This document shows positions 1 through 8,080 of a DNA stretch of 64,000 bases, piece after piece. The position numbers were made by a program, and so were the translations under genes. Source of the stretch: Rufibacter radiotolerans (lineage in GTDB: Bacteria; Bacteroidota; Bacteroidia; Cytophagales; Hymenobacteraceae); NCBI RefSeq assembly GCF_001078055.1, contig NZ_CP010777.1, forward strand, positions 2,757,001 to 2,821,000, written 5' to 3'. Every line of letters begins with the position of its first letter. Position 1 is the stretch's first letter. Under the pieces are notes generated by a model. The model worked only from the letters and a program-made list of their open reading frames with translations, was not told where the DNA came from and searched no databases.

Positions 1-744
1 ACTACTGCTAAAACAACCACCACCGCTGAAGTTGGCACTGATGCCGCTAGCAAAGGATCTATTGTAAGTGAGGTAGCCAAGTCTAAAGCCAAACAAGGCA
101 AAGAGCACACTGACGAGCAGAAAGCCGCATACAAAACCCGTAAGGAAGAAGCCAAAGCGCAGGAAAAAGCCCGTAAAGAAGCTGCTGCTGGCGTGACCAC
201 AGACGCAACCATTAGAACCAAGGCTGAAATTGAGGCCGCCAAAGCCCGCAAGGAAGAAGCAAAGGCTCAGGAAAAAGCCACCAAAGATGCCGCCGCTCAA
301 ACCAGAGCCGATGTGAAGGTGCAAACCAAAGCGGAGATTGAGGCTGCCAAGGTAAAAAGAGAGGAAGCCAAAACCCAGGAGAAAGCCAGACAAGAAGCTG
401 CTGCCCAAGCCAGAGCCGAAGCTAAAGTAAAAGCCAAGGCAGACCTGGAGGCCGGCAAAGAAAAAGCTGACAACCATGGCCAGACCGTAAGCAATGTGGC
501 TAAAACCACTACTGAAGAAGGTGTAGCCAAAGGCGAAACTGTGAGAACCGCTGCTAGCGTGAAAGCCGAGAAAGCTGCTAAAACCAGTGCCAAAACCGGT
601 GCTTCTGGAAGCGCCAAAGTAAAAGCGACCGGTGCTTCCGCCACCCGTCCGGTGAAAAGAGTAACTGGTGCCGCCGCAGGTGCTGTGAAACCAGTGAACG
701 TGAAAGCCAATGTTGGCGCCGGCCTGAAAGTAGGCAAAAACTAG
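1..744 (+). CDS. Ala/Lys/Glu repeat protein with VGKN tail (5' partial)
   Basis: The reading frame is open from the first base of the window, so the gene begins upstream; a GTG at 193 lies inside the frame and is not a convincing start. The visible 247 residues are almost entirely Ala, Lys, Glu, Thr and Val. Three imperfect repeats of about 36 residues (units containing KAEIEAAK and EEAKAQEKA) should form long charged helices. They are followed by a segment with VSNVAKTTTEEG and a basic, glycine-rich C-terminus ending LKVGKN. The C-terminal half matches the product at 1120-1653 in order and motif, so the two are paralogues. Function is not recognised; a cell-envelope or DNA-binding (histone-like, KA-rich) role are both only guesses. 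A strong hairpin follows the stop codon. Confidence 0.75.
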   Translation, partial: TTAKTTTTAEVGTDAASKGSIVSEVAKSKAKQGKEHTDEQKAAYKTRKEEAKAQEKARKEAAAGVTTDATIRTKAEIEAAKARKEEAKAQEKATKDAAAQTRADVKVQTKAEIEAAKVKREEAKTQEKARQEAAAQARAEAKVKAKADLEAGKEKADNHGQTVSNVAKTTTEEGVAKGETVRTAASVKAEKAAKTSAKTGASGSAKVKATGASATRPVKRVTGAAAGAVKPVNVKANVGAGLKVGKN

Positions 745-760
745 TCCCCCAAAATCCCCC

Positions 761-795
761 TTCCCGCCCCTGGCTTTCAGGGGCGGGAAAATTTT
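761..795 (+). terminator. Intrinsic terminator
   Basis: A perfect 12-base stem (TTCCCGCCCCTG, 761-772, with its complement 778-789) closes a 5-base loop and is followed by AATTTT. It lies 16 bases after the stop of the first gene. Confidence 0.8.
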
Positions 796-819
796 CCACC
801 TATAACGCACCACCTACAC

Positions 820-939
820 ATGAAAACACTATTTGGACTATGGTTGTGCATTAACTGGTTGTTAATCACCTCCATTCCGGCATACGGATCTCTGGAAAAG
901 CGAATGCCATCCGCAAGAATAACCGGAACTAACTCGTAG
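820..939 (+). CDS. Possible 39-residue secreted peptide or gene remnant
   Basis: An ATG at 820 opens a 39-codon frame whose first 23 residues look like a signal peptide: Met-Lys-Thr, then a Leu/Trp/Ile-rich core, then a small-residue end PAYG. About 16 polar residues follow before TAG. The neighbouring paralogue at 1120 also starts MKT plus a hydrophobic core, and a palindrome-family copy follows 36 bases after the stop, as it does after real genes in this window. It may be a true small secreted peptide or the 5' remnant of a third family member. There is no independent support for translation. Confidence 0.3.
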   Translation: MKTLFGLWLCINWLLITSIPAYGSLEKRMPSARITGTNS

Positions 940-974
940 TATTTAGCCTTATATCCTCCGGATAAAATTTTGCT

Positions 975-1009
975 GTTTCTGGCCTGTTTTTTGAATATTA
1001 GCCAGAAAC
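975..1009. repeat. Decayed copy of the dispersed GTTTT palindrome
   Basis: GTTTCTGGC (975-983) pairs with GCCAGAAAC (1001-1009), with CTGTTTT in the left arm just inside. This is the family arrangement, with mismatches near the loop. Confidence 0.5.
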
Positions 1010-1119
1010 CATCTTTCTCTAAAAGTATAGCACAGATTTTTTTGGTGCACAGGACGTTTCATCATGTTGTCATCATTTAAACATTCTAACTTTGAACTAC
1101 TTCACCCCAAAGTCCTCGC

Positions 1120-1653
1120 ATGAAAACCTTTTATATATTAGCCGCCGCCGTTCTAACTGCCTCTACCTCCTTTGCCCAGAGCACAGAGACACTCCTGTTG
1201 GTCAAACTTGAGAAGGCTTCTTCGGTTTCAGTGGCCCCTTCTGCCCTTCCCGCAGAAGAGTTCTCTAAGGAGCAGCCCGGGGTGAATTCAGACCAACCTG
1301 TAAGCCCTGAGCCTTTTGGCCAGGAAAGGTCTAAAGGCCAAAAAGAAAAAGACAAACAGGGGAAGAAGGTAAGCAACACGGCCAGAGAGACGCAGGAAGA
1401 GGGGCAAGAAAAAGGCCAGACCATTAAAGAAGTGGCCACCGCCAAACGCCAGTCTAAGCCAGAGAAAGTATCAGGAGATGTAGACCTCTCCTTGAAAGGC
1501 TCTGCCGCCCGTCCGCAGAGAGCGGCCCGCCCGGTTAAGGGTGGTGCTACCGGCGCCGTGAAAGCTGCCGGCAATGCCGCCAAAGCCGTGAGACCGGTGA
1601 AAGTAGGGGGCGCCGTAGGCGTAGGCAAAATCATTAAAGTAGGCAAAAACTAG
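1120..1653 (+). CDS. Secreted basic VGKN-tail protein
   Basis: A 177-residue protein with a clear signal peptide (residues 1-19, ending TSFA before Gln). A polar, proline-containing linker (about 30-75) is followed by a charged GKKVSNTARETQEEG segment (about 83-97) and a basic Ala/Gly/Val/Lys tail ending IKVGKN. The second half matches the C-terminal half of the gene upstream (VSN.A..T.EEG..KG.T, RPVK, GAVK, VGKN), so this is a shorter secreted paralogue lacking the 36-residue helical repeats. No domain was recognised and no function is proposed. It has its own terminator and probably its own promoter. Confidence 0.8.
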   Translation: MKTFYILAAAVLTASTSFAQSTETLLLVKLEKASSVSVAPSALPAEEFSKEQPGVNSDQPVSPEPFGQERSKGQKEKDKQGKKVSNTARETQEEGQEKGQTIKEVATAKRQSKPEKVSGDVDLSLKGSAARPQRAARPVKGGATGAVKAAGNAAKAVRPVKVGGAVGVGKIIKVGKN

Positions 1654-1693
1654 ACGCCTACCCCTGAATACCTTTTAGTACTTAATAATATAC

Positions 1694-1727
1694 CCAGCCA
1701 TTTCTACTAATAGAAATGGCTGGTTTT
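1694..1727 (+). terminator. Intrinsic terminator
   Basis: A perfect 13-base stem (CCAGCCATTTCTA, 1694-1706, complement 1711-1723) with loop CTAA is followed by TTTT. It lies 40 bases after the stop at 1653. Confidence 0.85.
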
Positions 1728-1756
1728 CCTTCTAACCATTTTACCTGACCGCACAG

Positions 1757-2647
1757 ATGAAAAAATTGATTGGATTCTGTTACCTGCTTAGCCTGGGCTT
1801 CCTGTCCCCCGCTTTGGCAGCCCCGCGAACGACTCTCCCAGCAGAGCCGGCACCCTCAGATTCAACCGCCAAAAAAGGCTACTGGACCATAGGCCTGGAG
1901 GCGGCAAACAATGCCTCTTTCTTCGGCCGGAACACGGCCATCCAGTACCCTTATATTGCCCCTTCCCTCACCTATACCCATGCCTCAGGGCTTTTTATTT
2001 CGGCAATGTCTTACCAGTTGTTTGACACCGAAGATTTTATAGACGAGACCGATGTTACCGCCGGGTATATCTTTAATATCGGCAAGCGCCTGGACGGGTC
2101 GGTGAGCTATTCAAGGTTTTTCTTCGGGCCAAACACGCCTTTGGTGAAGTCCGTGACCTCCAACGCCGCCACCGCCAACCTGAACCTGGACTGGAAATAC
2201 CTCTATACCGGCCTTACCACCAGTTATGTCTTTGGGGGCTCCAGTGATGTGTTCACCGTTCTGGACAATTCCCGCTACATTCCGTTGCAGAACCTCTGGA
2301 AAGGCGAGAACGCCGTGGGCATTGACCCCAAGGTTAGTATCATTGCCGGTACCCAGGAGTTCTCCGAAACCCATACCGTTACCACTCAAAACAAGAAAAA
2401 GTCGCCCTCTACCCCACTAGACCCAATTTTGGGGGGAGGCAAGACCGGTAGCACCACTACCACGTCTACCACCACCACCAAACGCTTTAAGGTGCTCAAC
2501 TACTCATTGAAGGTACCGGTGGTGTTTAGCGTGAAAAATATTGATATTGAGCCGGCGTACCGCTTCGCCATTCCGGTGAACAAGTTGGAGGGCGATGAGT
2601 CCAAGCCACAGTCTTTCTACTCGCTAAACCTTAGCTACACGTTTTAA
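1757..2647 (+). CDS. Outer-membrane beta-barrel protein
   Basis: A 296-residue protein with a signal peptide (1-21, ending LALA). Alternating amphipathic strands rich in Tyr, Phe, Ser and Thr continue to a C-terminal SLNLSYTF, the terminal Phe typical of outer-membrane barrels. Residues about 212-240 form a low-complexity loop with runs of Lys, Gly and Thr, probably extracellular. The stop is 21 bases before the response-regulator start, so the barrel gene and regulator are probably co-transcribed. This makes it a candidate target or sensor partner of the two-component pair. The specific substrate is unknown. Confidence 0.75.
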   Translation: MKKLIGFCYLLSLGFLSPALAAPRTTLPAEPAPSDSTAKKGYWTIGLEAANNASFFGRNTAIQYPYIAPSLTYTHASGLFISAMSYQLFDTEDFIDETDVTAGYIFNIGKRLDGSVSYSRFFFGPNTPLVKSVTSNAATANLNLDWKYLYTGLTTSYVFGGSSDVFTVLDNSRYIPLQNLWKGENAVGIDPKVSIIAGTQEFSETHTVTTQNKKKSPSTPLDPILGGGKTGSTTTTSTTTTKRFKVLNYSLKVPVVFSVKNIDIEPAYRFAIPVNKLEGDESKPQSFYSLNLSYTF

Positions 2648-2668
2648 TTTTGACTACCCCCTTGCCCT

Positions 2669-3343
2669 ATGCATATATTGATAGTGGAGGATGAGACCAG
2701 TTTAGCCACTGAGCTAATGCATTTTCTGGCGCAGGAACATTACCAATGTGACTGGGCCTCTAACGGCCGCGAAGCCTCAGAGAAAATTGCCGTAAACCGC
2801 TATGATTTCATCTTACTGGACCTGGGACTGCCAGATTCTGACGGCCTTGACCTGCTCCAGGAGATAAAGGCGGTAGACAATGACCCGGCCATCATCATCT
2901 TAACTGCCCGGGGCGCCTTGGAAGACCGCATTAAAGGCCTGGGCCTGGGGGCCGATGATTACCTGGCCAAGCCCTTCTCACTGCTAGAACTGGAGGCCCG
3001 CATGCAGGCCGTGCTCCGGCGCAAGTTCAAGCTCACCTCCTCTTCGGTGGCGTTCCATGGGTTTGAGATGGACAGCAGCGCCCGCCGTGTGACCTTCGGT
3101 CCGCAGGAAATCTCGCTTACCAAAAAGGAGTTTGACCTGCTGCATTACCTGTTGCTGCACAAAAACCGTATTCTTACGCGCCTGCAACTCACGGAGCATA
3201 TTTGGGGCAACATTCTGGAAGATGACTATGACTCCAACTACATAGACGTGCACATCAAAAACGTGCGCAAGAAACTATCTACCCACGCCTCTACAGACTG
3301 GCTGGAAACCGTGCGCGGCGTAGGATATCGGTTAACTATTTAA
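2669..3343 (+). CDS. OmpR/PhoB-family response regulator
   Basis: A 224-residue two-component transcription factor. The receiver domain (about 1-118) has the acidic pair E7-D8, phospho-acceptor D51 in LLDLGLPD, T79 and K101 in AKPF. The C-terminal winged helix (about 125-224) ends VRGVGYRLTI, typical of the OmpR family. It sits 21 bases after the barrel gene and 203 bases before the histidine kinase, on the same strand. A perfect 26-base inverted repeat lies between it and the kinase. Overall resemblance is to CusR/ArlR-type regulators, but the signal is unknown. Confidence 0.93.
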   Translation: MHILIVEDETSLATELMHFLAQEHYQCDWASNGREASEKIAVNRYDFILLDLGLPDSDGLDLLQEIKAVDNDPAIIILTARGALEDRIKGLGLGADDYLAKPFSLLELEARMQAVLRRKFKLTSSSVAFHGFEMDSSARRVTFGPQEISLTKKEFDLLHYLLLHKNRILTRLQLTEHIWGNILEDDYDSNYIDVHIKNVRKKLSTHASTDWLETVRGVGYRLTI

Positions 3344-3383
3344 TGTGCTGGTGTACTATTTTAAAGTAGGCAAATTATCGAAG

Positions 3384-3439
3384 GGAAGAATTCGTTTTGG
3401 ACCTGTTTTGGCTAAAACAGGTCCAAAACGAATTCTTCC
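3384..3439. repeat. Dispersed GTTTT palindrome, perfect 26-base arms
   Basis: The left arm 3384-3409 and right arm 3414-3439 are exact complements around loop GGCT. The inner arm is the family core (CGTTTTGGACCTGTTTT); the outer arm (GAAGAATT) is specific to this locus. It starts 41 bases after the response-regulator stop and could uncouple regulator from kinase transcription. Confidence 0.85.
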
Positions 3440-3546
3440 TGGTTTTACAAGAGATTAGATAAATTCCCACAAGCCCAAATTTTCAAATCTTCATATTCCC
3501 AGATTCATCAGCACATTAGCACATTAAAGAATTAGCACATTACCCA

Positions 3547-4866
3547 ATGCGTCTCCAATCTAAGCTTACGCTGTTCAGTGCGGCCTCAAAGGTGATCATC
3601 TTTCTGGTGATTCTGCTGTTGCTGCCCACCTTGGTGAACAAGGTGGCCCTCCTGAACGCCGATAACCGTTTGCTGCAGAAAGAGGAGAGGATGTACCAGA
3701 TCATTGAGGACCAGGGCATAGAATCTTTCATCACCGGTGAGACCGGGAATGCCTACGGCAGTTACAACTTGTTTCGGGAGGAGTTTATCTCACTGGAGGA
3801 AATCTCTTCGGGGAAGGTGGTCAACAGCATTGAGAATAGCTTGCGCAAGGTAGACAATGCCGTGGTGGAGTACCGGGTGCTTTCTTCTACGTTTGACCTG
3901 GGCGGCAAACGGTACCTGCTGGAAATTGGCCGCTCCCTGGACACCATTGGGGACAACAGCAAAATGCTGCAGACCTATGCCCTTTACTTCCTGCTGGGCG
4001 TGGTCCTGATCACCATCTTTGTGGACCAGGCCTATAACAAACTGCTGCTGCGCCCGCTCACCCTCATTGTCAAACGCCTGCAGCGCGTGGAGCACCCCAG
4101 TGCCTTTACCCCCAAGGAACTTAACACCAATACCACCGATTTCCTGTACCTAAACAACACCATCAATGCCATGATGGGGCAGATACAGGAGGCGTTCCAG
4201 AAGGAAAAGGAGTTCATTGGCAACGTCTCGCATGAGCTTTTGACGCCCATCTCCATTCTACAGAACCGGCTGGAGAACCTGCTTTCTGACCCAGAGACCC
4301 CTGAAACCCTGCTGGAGAAACTGGTAGATAACCTAAGAACGCTGCACCGTTTAAAGAACATTATCCAGGCGCTATTGCTGATCTCACGCATTGAGAATGA
4401 GCAGTACCTCAAGAACGAGGCCGTCAATATTCCGCAGTTGGCCCGTGAGGTAGCCGAGGAAATTGAGGAGCGCGCCGAGGCTAGGGAAGTCAGCCTGCAC
4501 CTGGACCTTACAGGGGATTTTACGCTCGCTAATGCCAACCAATCCTTGCTGTTTACGCTGCTCTTTAACGTGGTCAATAACGCCATCAAATACAACAAGC
4601 CCCAAGGCAGCATTACCATCAAAGGTGAGCCCACTGCCACTGGCTATGAGCTGTCCATCATTGATACCGGGGTAGGCATTGCCGAGGATCAGTTGCCCCA
4701 CATCTTCAGCCGGTTCAAGCGTTTTCATGCCCCAGACGGTGAGAGCCACGGCCTGGGTCTGCCCATTGTCAATACCATTGCCACCTTCCATGGAATAGAC
4801 GTTTCCGTGACGTCTGTGAAAGACCAGGGCACCACGTTCAAGTTCCAGTTTCCGGTTCAGGGCTAA
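3547..4866 (+). CDS. Sensor histidine kinase
   Basis: A 439-residue membrane kinase, partner of the regulator at 2669. Membrane helix 1 is about residues 14-33, a periplasmic sensor loop spans about 34-143, and membrane helix 2 about 145-162. A HAMP-like segment is followed by the dimerisation box with phospho-acceptor H229 (FIGNVSHELLTPI). The ATPase domain shows the N box (LLFNVVNNAIKYN), G1 (IIDTGVGI), F box (FSRFKRF) and G2 (GLGLPIV). All catalytic elements are present. The stop codon abuts a family palindrome starting at the next base. Confidence 0.93.
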   Translation: MRLQSKLTLFSAASKVIIFLVILLLLPTLVNKVALLNADNRLLQKEERMYQIIEDQGIESFITGETGNAYGSYNLFREEFISLEEISSGKVVNSIENSLRKVDNAVVEYRVLSSTFDLGGKRYLLEIGRSLDTIGDNSKMLQTYALYFLLGVVLITIFVDQAYNKLLLRPLTLIVKRLQRVEHPSAFTPKELNTNTTDFLYLNNTINAMMGQIQEAFQKEKEFIGNVSHELLTPISILQNRLENLLSDPETPETLLEKLVDNLRTLHRLKNIIQALLLISRIENEQYLKNEAVNIPQLAREVAEEIEERAEAREVSLHLDLTGDFTLANANQSLLFTLLFNVVNNAIKYNKPQGSITIKGEPTATGYELSIIDTGVGIAEDQLPHIFSRFKRFHAPDGESHGLGLPIVNTIATFHGIDVSVTSVKDQGTTFKFQFPVQG

Positions 4867-4908
4867 GCCGTTTTAGGCCCGTTTTCAGAAAAAAAGGCCT
4901 AAAACGGC
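4867..4908. repeat. Dispersed GTTTT palindrome after the kinase gene
   Basis: GCCGTTTTAGGCC (4867-4879) is exactly complementary to 4896-4908. The inner part has a TTTT/AAAA pairing with an enlarged loop. It begins at the base after the TAA of the kinase. Confidence 0.8.
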
Positions 4909-4948
4909 GCCAGCTTCTGGCCCTCTGTTTTCCGGGTCCGTAAATAGT

Positions 4949-4956
4949 TACTTTCG
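4949..4956 (+). promoter_or_regulatory. Possible -7 box (TACTTTCG)
   Basis: One mismatch to the Bacteroidota -7 consensus TAnnTTTG, 22 bases before the ATG at 4979. No clear -33 TTG was seen. Confidence 0.3.
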
Positions 4957-4978
4957 CGTTCTAACTAACACAGAAACC

Positions 4979-5845
4979 ATGAAAGTAGGATTTATAGGAT
5001 TAGGCATCATGGGTAGCCGCATGGCCGCCAACCTGCAGAAAGCAGGGCATGAACTGGTGGTCTATAACCGCACCCCAGAAAAAGCTGAAGACCTGGTAAA
5101 AGAGGGCGCCACCCTGGCTTCCAGCCCAGAGGAAGTAGGCCGCCAATGCCGCGTGGTTTTTACTATGCTGGCCACGCCAGAGGCCGTGGAGGATGTAGCC
5201 CTAGGTAAAGACGGTTTCCTGAAAGAACTGCCCGGCAACTCGCTTTGGGTAGACTCCAGCACCGTGAACCCCTCCTTCTCGCAACGCATGGCGCAGATCA
5301 CCCTCAAAATGGGACACCGGTATTTAGATGCCCCGGTATCTGGTTCCTTGATGCCCGCCCAAACCGGCCAACTGGTGTTTCTGGTGGGCGGCGAGGCCAA
5401 AGACGTGGAAGAAGTTAAGCCCTTGCTGGAGGTGATGGGCAAGGCGGTGCAGCACATTGGGCCGCACGGGCAGGGTGCCAGCATGAAAATGGTCAACAAC
5501 ATGCTCTTCGGGCAGATCATGGCGGCCTTCGCCGAGGCCCTCCGCTTGGGTACTTCTTTGGGCCTCACCGAGGAAGTGCTTTGCCAGACGTTGATGAACG
5601 GCCCTGGGGGCGCCCCGTTCCTTAAAATGAAGGAGCAAAAGCTGCTCACCCGTGATTTTTCCGCGGAGTTCCCCCTGGAGTGGCTGCACAAAGACCTGCA
5701 CCTGGCCGGGGTAACGGCTTATGAGCAGGGCATTGCGCTGCCTACCCTGCACGCGGCCAAGGAATTGTATGCCCAGGCCAAACAGGCCGGTTTAGGCCAG
5801 GAAGACTTCTCGGCTATCTATCAGTTTGTGAACCCCAAGAAATAA
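4979..5845 (+). CDS. NAD(P)-dependent beta-hydroxyacid dehydrogenase (GLYR1/3-HIBADH family)
   Basis: A 288-residue oxidoreductase of the 3-hydroxyisobutyrate/glyoxylate-succinic semialdehyde reductase family. The Rossmann motif GFIGLGIMG is at residues 4-12. The substrate motif DAPVSG is at 117-122, and the catalytic Lys is K170 in GASMKMVNN. The C-terminal helical domain runs from about 165 to 288. R31 after the second strand (VVYNRTP) suggests NADPH preference, as in the GLYR subgroup; this is an inference. It appears monocistronic and ends against a palindrome shared with the convergent gene downstream. Confidence 0.9.
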   Translation: MKVGFIGLGIMGSRMAANLQKAGHELVVYNRTPEKAEDLVKEGATLASSPEEVGRQCRVVFTMLATPEAVEDVALGKDGFLKELPGNSLWVDSSTVNPSFSQRMAQITLKMGHRYLDAPVSGSLMPAQTGQLVFLVGGEAKDVEEVKPLLEVMGKAVQHIGPHGQGASMKMVNNMLFGQIMAAFAEALRLGTSLGLTEEVLCQTLMNGPGGAPFLKMKEQKLLTRDFSAEFPLEWLHKDLHLAGVTAYEQGIALPTLHAAKELYAQAKQAGLGQEDFSAIYQFVNPKK

Positions 5846-5850
5846 GCTTT

Positions 5851-5890
5851 CCGTTTTTGGGCTGTTTTCTGTAAAACTGCCCCAAAACGG
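5851..5890. repeat. Dispersed GTTTT palindrome between convergent genes
   Basis: Eighteen-base arms (5851-5868 and 5873-5890) of the type CCGTTTTTGGGCTGTTTT pair with two mismatches around a 4-base loop, followed by C then TTTTTT on the plus strand. The position 5 bases after one stop and 6 bases before the other suggests a bidirectional terminator. Confidence 0.75.
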
Positions 5891-5896
5891 CTTTTT

Positions 5897-7177
5897 TCAA
5901 ATCAGGTCCTGCAGGTGGAGGGTGGTATTGAACTCTTTCATCTGGCGGCTGACCTTGAGGGTGAGTTTGCGGCCGGGTTTGTTCTGGAACAGGTCCAGCA
6001 CCTCACTGAATGACTTTTCCAGGCACGCCTCCCCGTTGATGCTGATGATGGCATCGCCGGCCCGGAGGCCTGCTTTCTCTGCCGGCGAGTCGGGTAACAC
6101 GTCTGAAACCGTGTAGAAGTTGAACCCCGGAATAGGCGTGATCAGCTCCAGCCCGCTCAGGTTGTATACAAAGGGGTCCCTGAGTTTACTGGTGGGCCTC
6201 AGCAGCATCCTGGATTTCTGGTAATCAAACACCACCTTAAAGCGCTGCAGCACGTCGGCCCCCAGGTTGCCGTTACGGTTGTTCAAAGAAAGCGCGTACC
6301 TGATGGAAACGGTATCCGGGAAAGAGGCCGGCGGGTTTTTAAGGGTGTATTCGCCTAGCTCCAGGGCTTTGATGCGGGTAATTTCGCCGTGTATCTCGCC
6401 GTTTAGGCCCCGGCCCAGGAAGGCTTTGATCCGTTTGTCGGGGAGTTTCACGCCGGGTAAGGTGGGGGTATAGAGCAATAGGCAGGAACTCATTCCGCTG
6501 TCCACAATCAGACGCATGGGAAACTTCTGCCCATCTGGGAAAACTGCCTTCACGTTCACGTAGGGCTTGGCATCTTCAATGGTTAAGGGAACCATTGTGC
6601 TCTTCCGGGCCTTGCGCTCCGGGTACTTACCTGGTTTATACAAGGTCATTATTTTGTTGGCGTAGTCCATCTCCACCACAAAATTCTGGAACAAGGGAAA
6701 CCCAATAATGCCGTTCACGTCCATGCCTACCCGGCTAGACAGCTCAAAGATATTTTCCTCCAGTACCAATACGCTTTGGTTGCGGGCCTCCAGCCCCGAG
6801 AACCGGATGAGGTTACCAGTAGACAGAATGGCCTGGATACCGGCACCCCGGCCAAGGCCCCGCAGGAAAAGGCTCTGCACATCCAGCAAGGCAATGGAGT
6901 CATAGGGGTTCAGCTCAATTAAGATGGTTCGGTCTACGCCTGTGTCCACCACGAAATTGAGCGGCTTGGAATTATTAATCTGGATAGGGATGATGACCAG
7001 GTTATGCACCAGCTTGAACGGAATCCGGACCTTATTGCGCGGAAACTCGAATTTGAGCCCTTCCTCCTTATCGGGCATGGTTTGGCCGCTCGCCAGGGCA
7101 GGAATCAATATTAACCCCAGAAAGAGGCACCCAATGAAGAAGCTGGTACGAAGCGCAGTATGTGGAGGTTGATCCAT
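5897..7177 (-). CDS. Secreted retropepsin-like aspartyl protease with PDZ domain
   Basis: A 426-residue protein with an N-terminal signal peptide (about 10-31, ending ASGQ). It has two aspartyl-protease half-domains: the first has FVVDTG with D78, the second LIVDSG with D226, each followed by the hydrophobic strand of a clan AA fold. A PDZ domain covers about residues 345-420 (LPDSPAEKAGLRAGD is its carboxylate-binding region). Bacteroidota have many such aspartyl protease-PDZ proteins of unknown substrate. It converges on the dehydrogenase gene and shares its palindrome terminator. A periplasmic or surface location is inferred. Confidence 0.88.
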   Translation of the reverse strand: MDQPPHTALRTSFFIGCLFLGLILIPALASGQTMPDKEEGLKFEFPRNKVRIPFKLVHNLVIIPIQINNSKPLNFVVDTGVDRTILIELNPYDSIALLDVQSLFLRGLGRGAGIQAILSTGNLIRFSGLEARNQSVLVLEENIFELSSRVGMDVNGIIGFPLFQNFVVEMDYANKIMTLYKPGKYPERKARKSTMVPLTIEDAKPYVNVKAVFPDGQKFPMRLIVDSGMSSCLLLYTPTLPGVKLPDKRIKAFLGRGLNGEIHGEITRIKALELGEYTLKNPPASFPDTVSIRYALSLNNRNGNLGADVLQRFKVVFDYQKSRMLLRPTSKLRDPFVYNLSGLELITPIPGFNFYTVSDVLPDSPAEKAGLRAGDAIISINGEACLEKSFSEVLDLFQNKPGRKLTLKVSRQMKEFNTTLHLQDLI

Positions 7178-7553
7178 GCAGGACTTGTTCAGGCAGAGTA
7201 AGTTAAATAAAAAATACCAACATTAGCCGCTTCCATCCTATTCTCAGAGATTTTTTTTAAGGGCTTCCCACGCACCCAAATAACCTGGTGCCCGGCCACC
7301 AATCATGGGAACATTTAACCCTTCCGCCGTACTGGTTTTCCCGCGTTTGGAAGGGTAACCAGCTTCTCTTCGCTATGTTTTTAATTCGGGTATCCCTTGG
7401 GTTTCCTACAGGAAAGGGGCGGTTTCCTGTTTTTGGCCTGGTTTGCGAAAAATAGGCTATAAACGCATTGTTTCTTTTTCCTAACTTGCCTCTTTGGCGT
7501 CCTGGCCCAATCTGGCGGCCATTGCCCACTTGACGGTCCCTTAACTTTGCATC
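7178..7553. other. Divergent intergenic region
   Basis: 376 bases between divergent genes. It contains a weak relic of the palindrome family (7427-7468) and a small hairpin (TTTCCTACAGGAAA, 7402-7415). An exact TAnnTTTG box lies at 7542-7549, only four bases before the next ATG. A 90-codon minus-strand frame across it has no plausible protein features and is not called. Confidence 0.5.
7542..7549 (+). promoter_or_regulatory. -7 box TAACTTTG, possibly leaderless transcript
   Basis: Exact match to TAnnTTTG; a TTG lies at 7522-7524 (17-base spacing). The box ends four bases before the ATG at 7554, so transcription from it would give an mRNA with essentially no leader. Confidence 0.4.
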
Positions 7554-8051
7554 ATGCGTGTTTCACCTTTCCAAACCTTGCTGAACCTGGTTTTCACCCA
7601 GGAACAAAATGATCTCCAAGCCCAACTAGACCCTTTATACCAGGAGTTGGAACACGCCCTGCAGACGGCCCAACCCGACCGTAAAAGCCAGGAGGAAGTC
7701 AGTTTCAGGTTTGAGCGTCTGCGTCTGGGGGTAGCCATTGCCCTGCTGCAACTCCTCACCGACCTGGGCGGCGATGAGGAAAGCGCGCAGGTACGGGACC
7801 TCATGCAGGAAGCCTTGCAGGCCACCTCCATTGCCGGCATTGACAAAGTCGTTCAGCACAAAAGCCACCTGTTTGAAGAGCTCTACACCGACCTCTACGT
7901 GAACCATGACGCCGAATACATCCTCTCCTTGTTTGAGGCCACGCTGAATGCCTCTACCAAAGAGGAAACCGATGAGATAATTGAAAAGGCCCTGGAAGTA
8001 GCCGAGGACCTGGAGTTCCAGGCAGACGAAGACGACCAACCGGAGGCCTAG
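7554..8051 (+). CDS. Helical acidic protein of unknown function
   Basis: A 165-residue, Glu/Leu/Ala-rich protein predicted to be nearly all alpha-helical, with no signal peptide or membrane segment and an acidic tail (EADEDDQPEA-like). No family was recognised. It is followed after 29 bases by the DUF2721 membrane-protein gene, so the two may form an operon. The ATG follows a -7-type box so closely that translation may be leaderless. Codon use and composition resemble its neighbours. Confidence 0.7.
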   Translation: MRVSPFQTLLNLVFTQEQNDLQAQLDPLYQELEHALQTAQPDRKSQEEVSFRFERLRLGVAIALLQLLTDLGGDEESAQVRDLMQEALQATSIAGIDKVVQHKSHLFEELYTDLYVNHDAEYILSLFEATLNASTKEETDEIIEKALEVAEDLEFQADEDDQPEA

Positions 8052-8080
8052 CCCCTGGTTCTCCTTTTCCCGTACTGCCT

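Larger units (their letters stand above)
745..1119. other. Intergenic region between the VGKN paralogues
   Basis: This 375-base stretch holds a strong terminator hairpin (761-795), a possible 39-codon secreted peptide (820-939) and a decayed copy of the dispersed palindrome family (975-1009). The remainder up to 1119 is AT-richer and presumably carries the promoter of the next gene; no clear TAnnTTTG box was seen. Confidence 0.6.

Noticed and set aside
4867..4908. Treating palindromes as ordinary terminators only
   Set aside because: Many lack a T tract after the stem and share a conserved core, so a plain terminator does not explain everything; kept as a finding.
7257..7529. 90-codon minus-strand frame
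   Set aside because: It lies in a divergent promoter region, has no protein-like composition or family match, and overlaps repeat relics.
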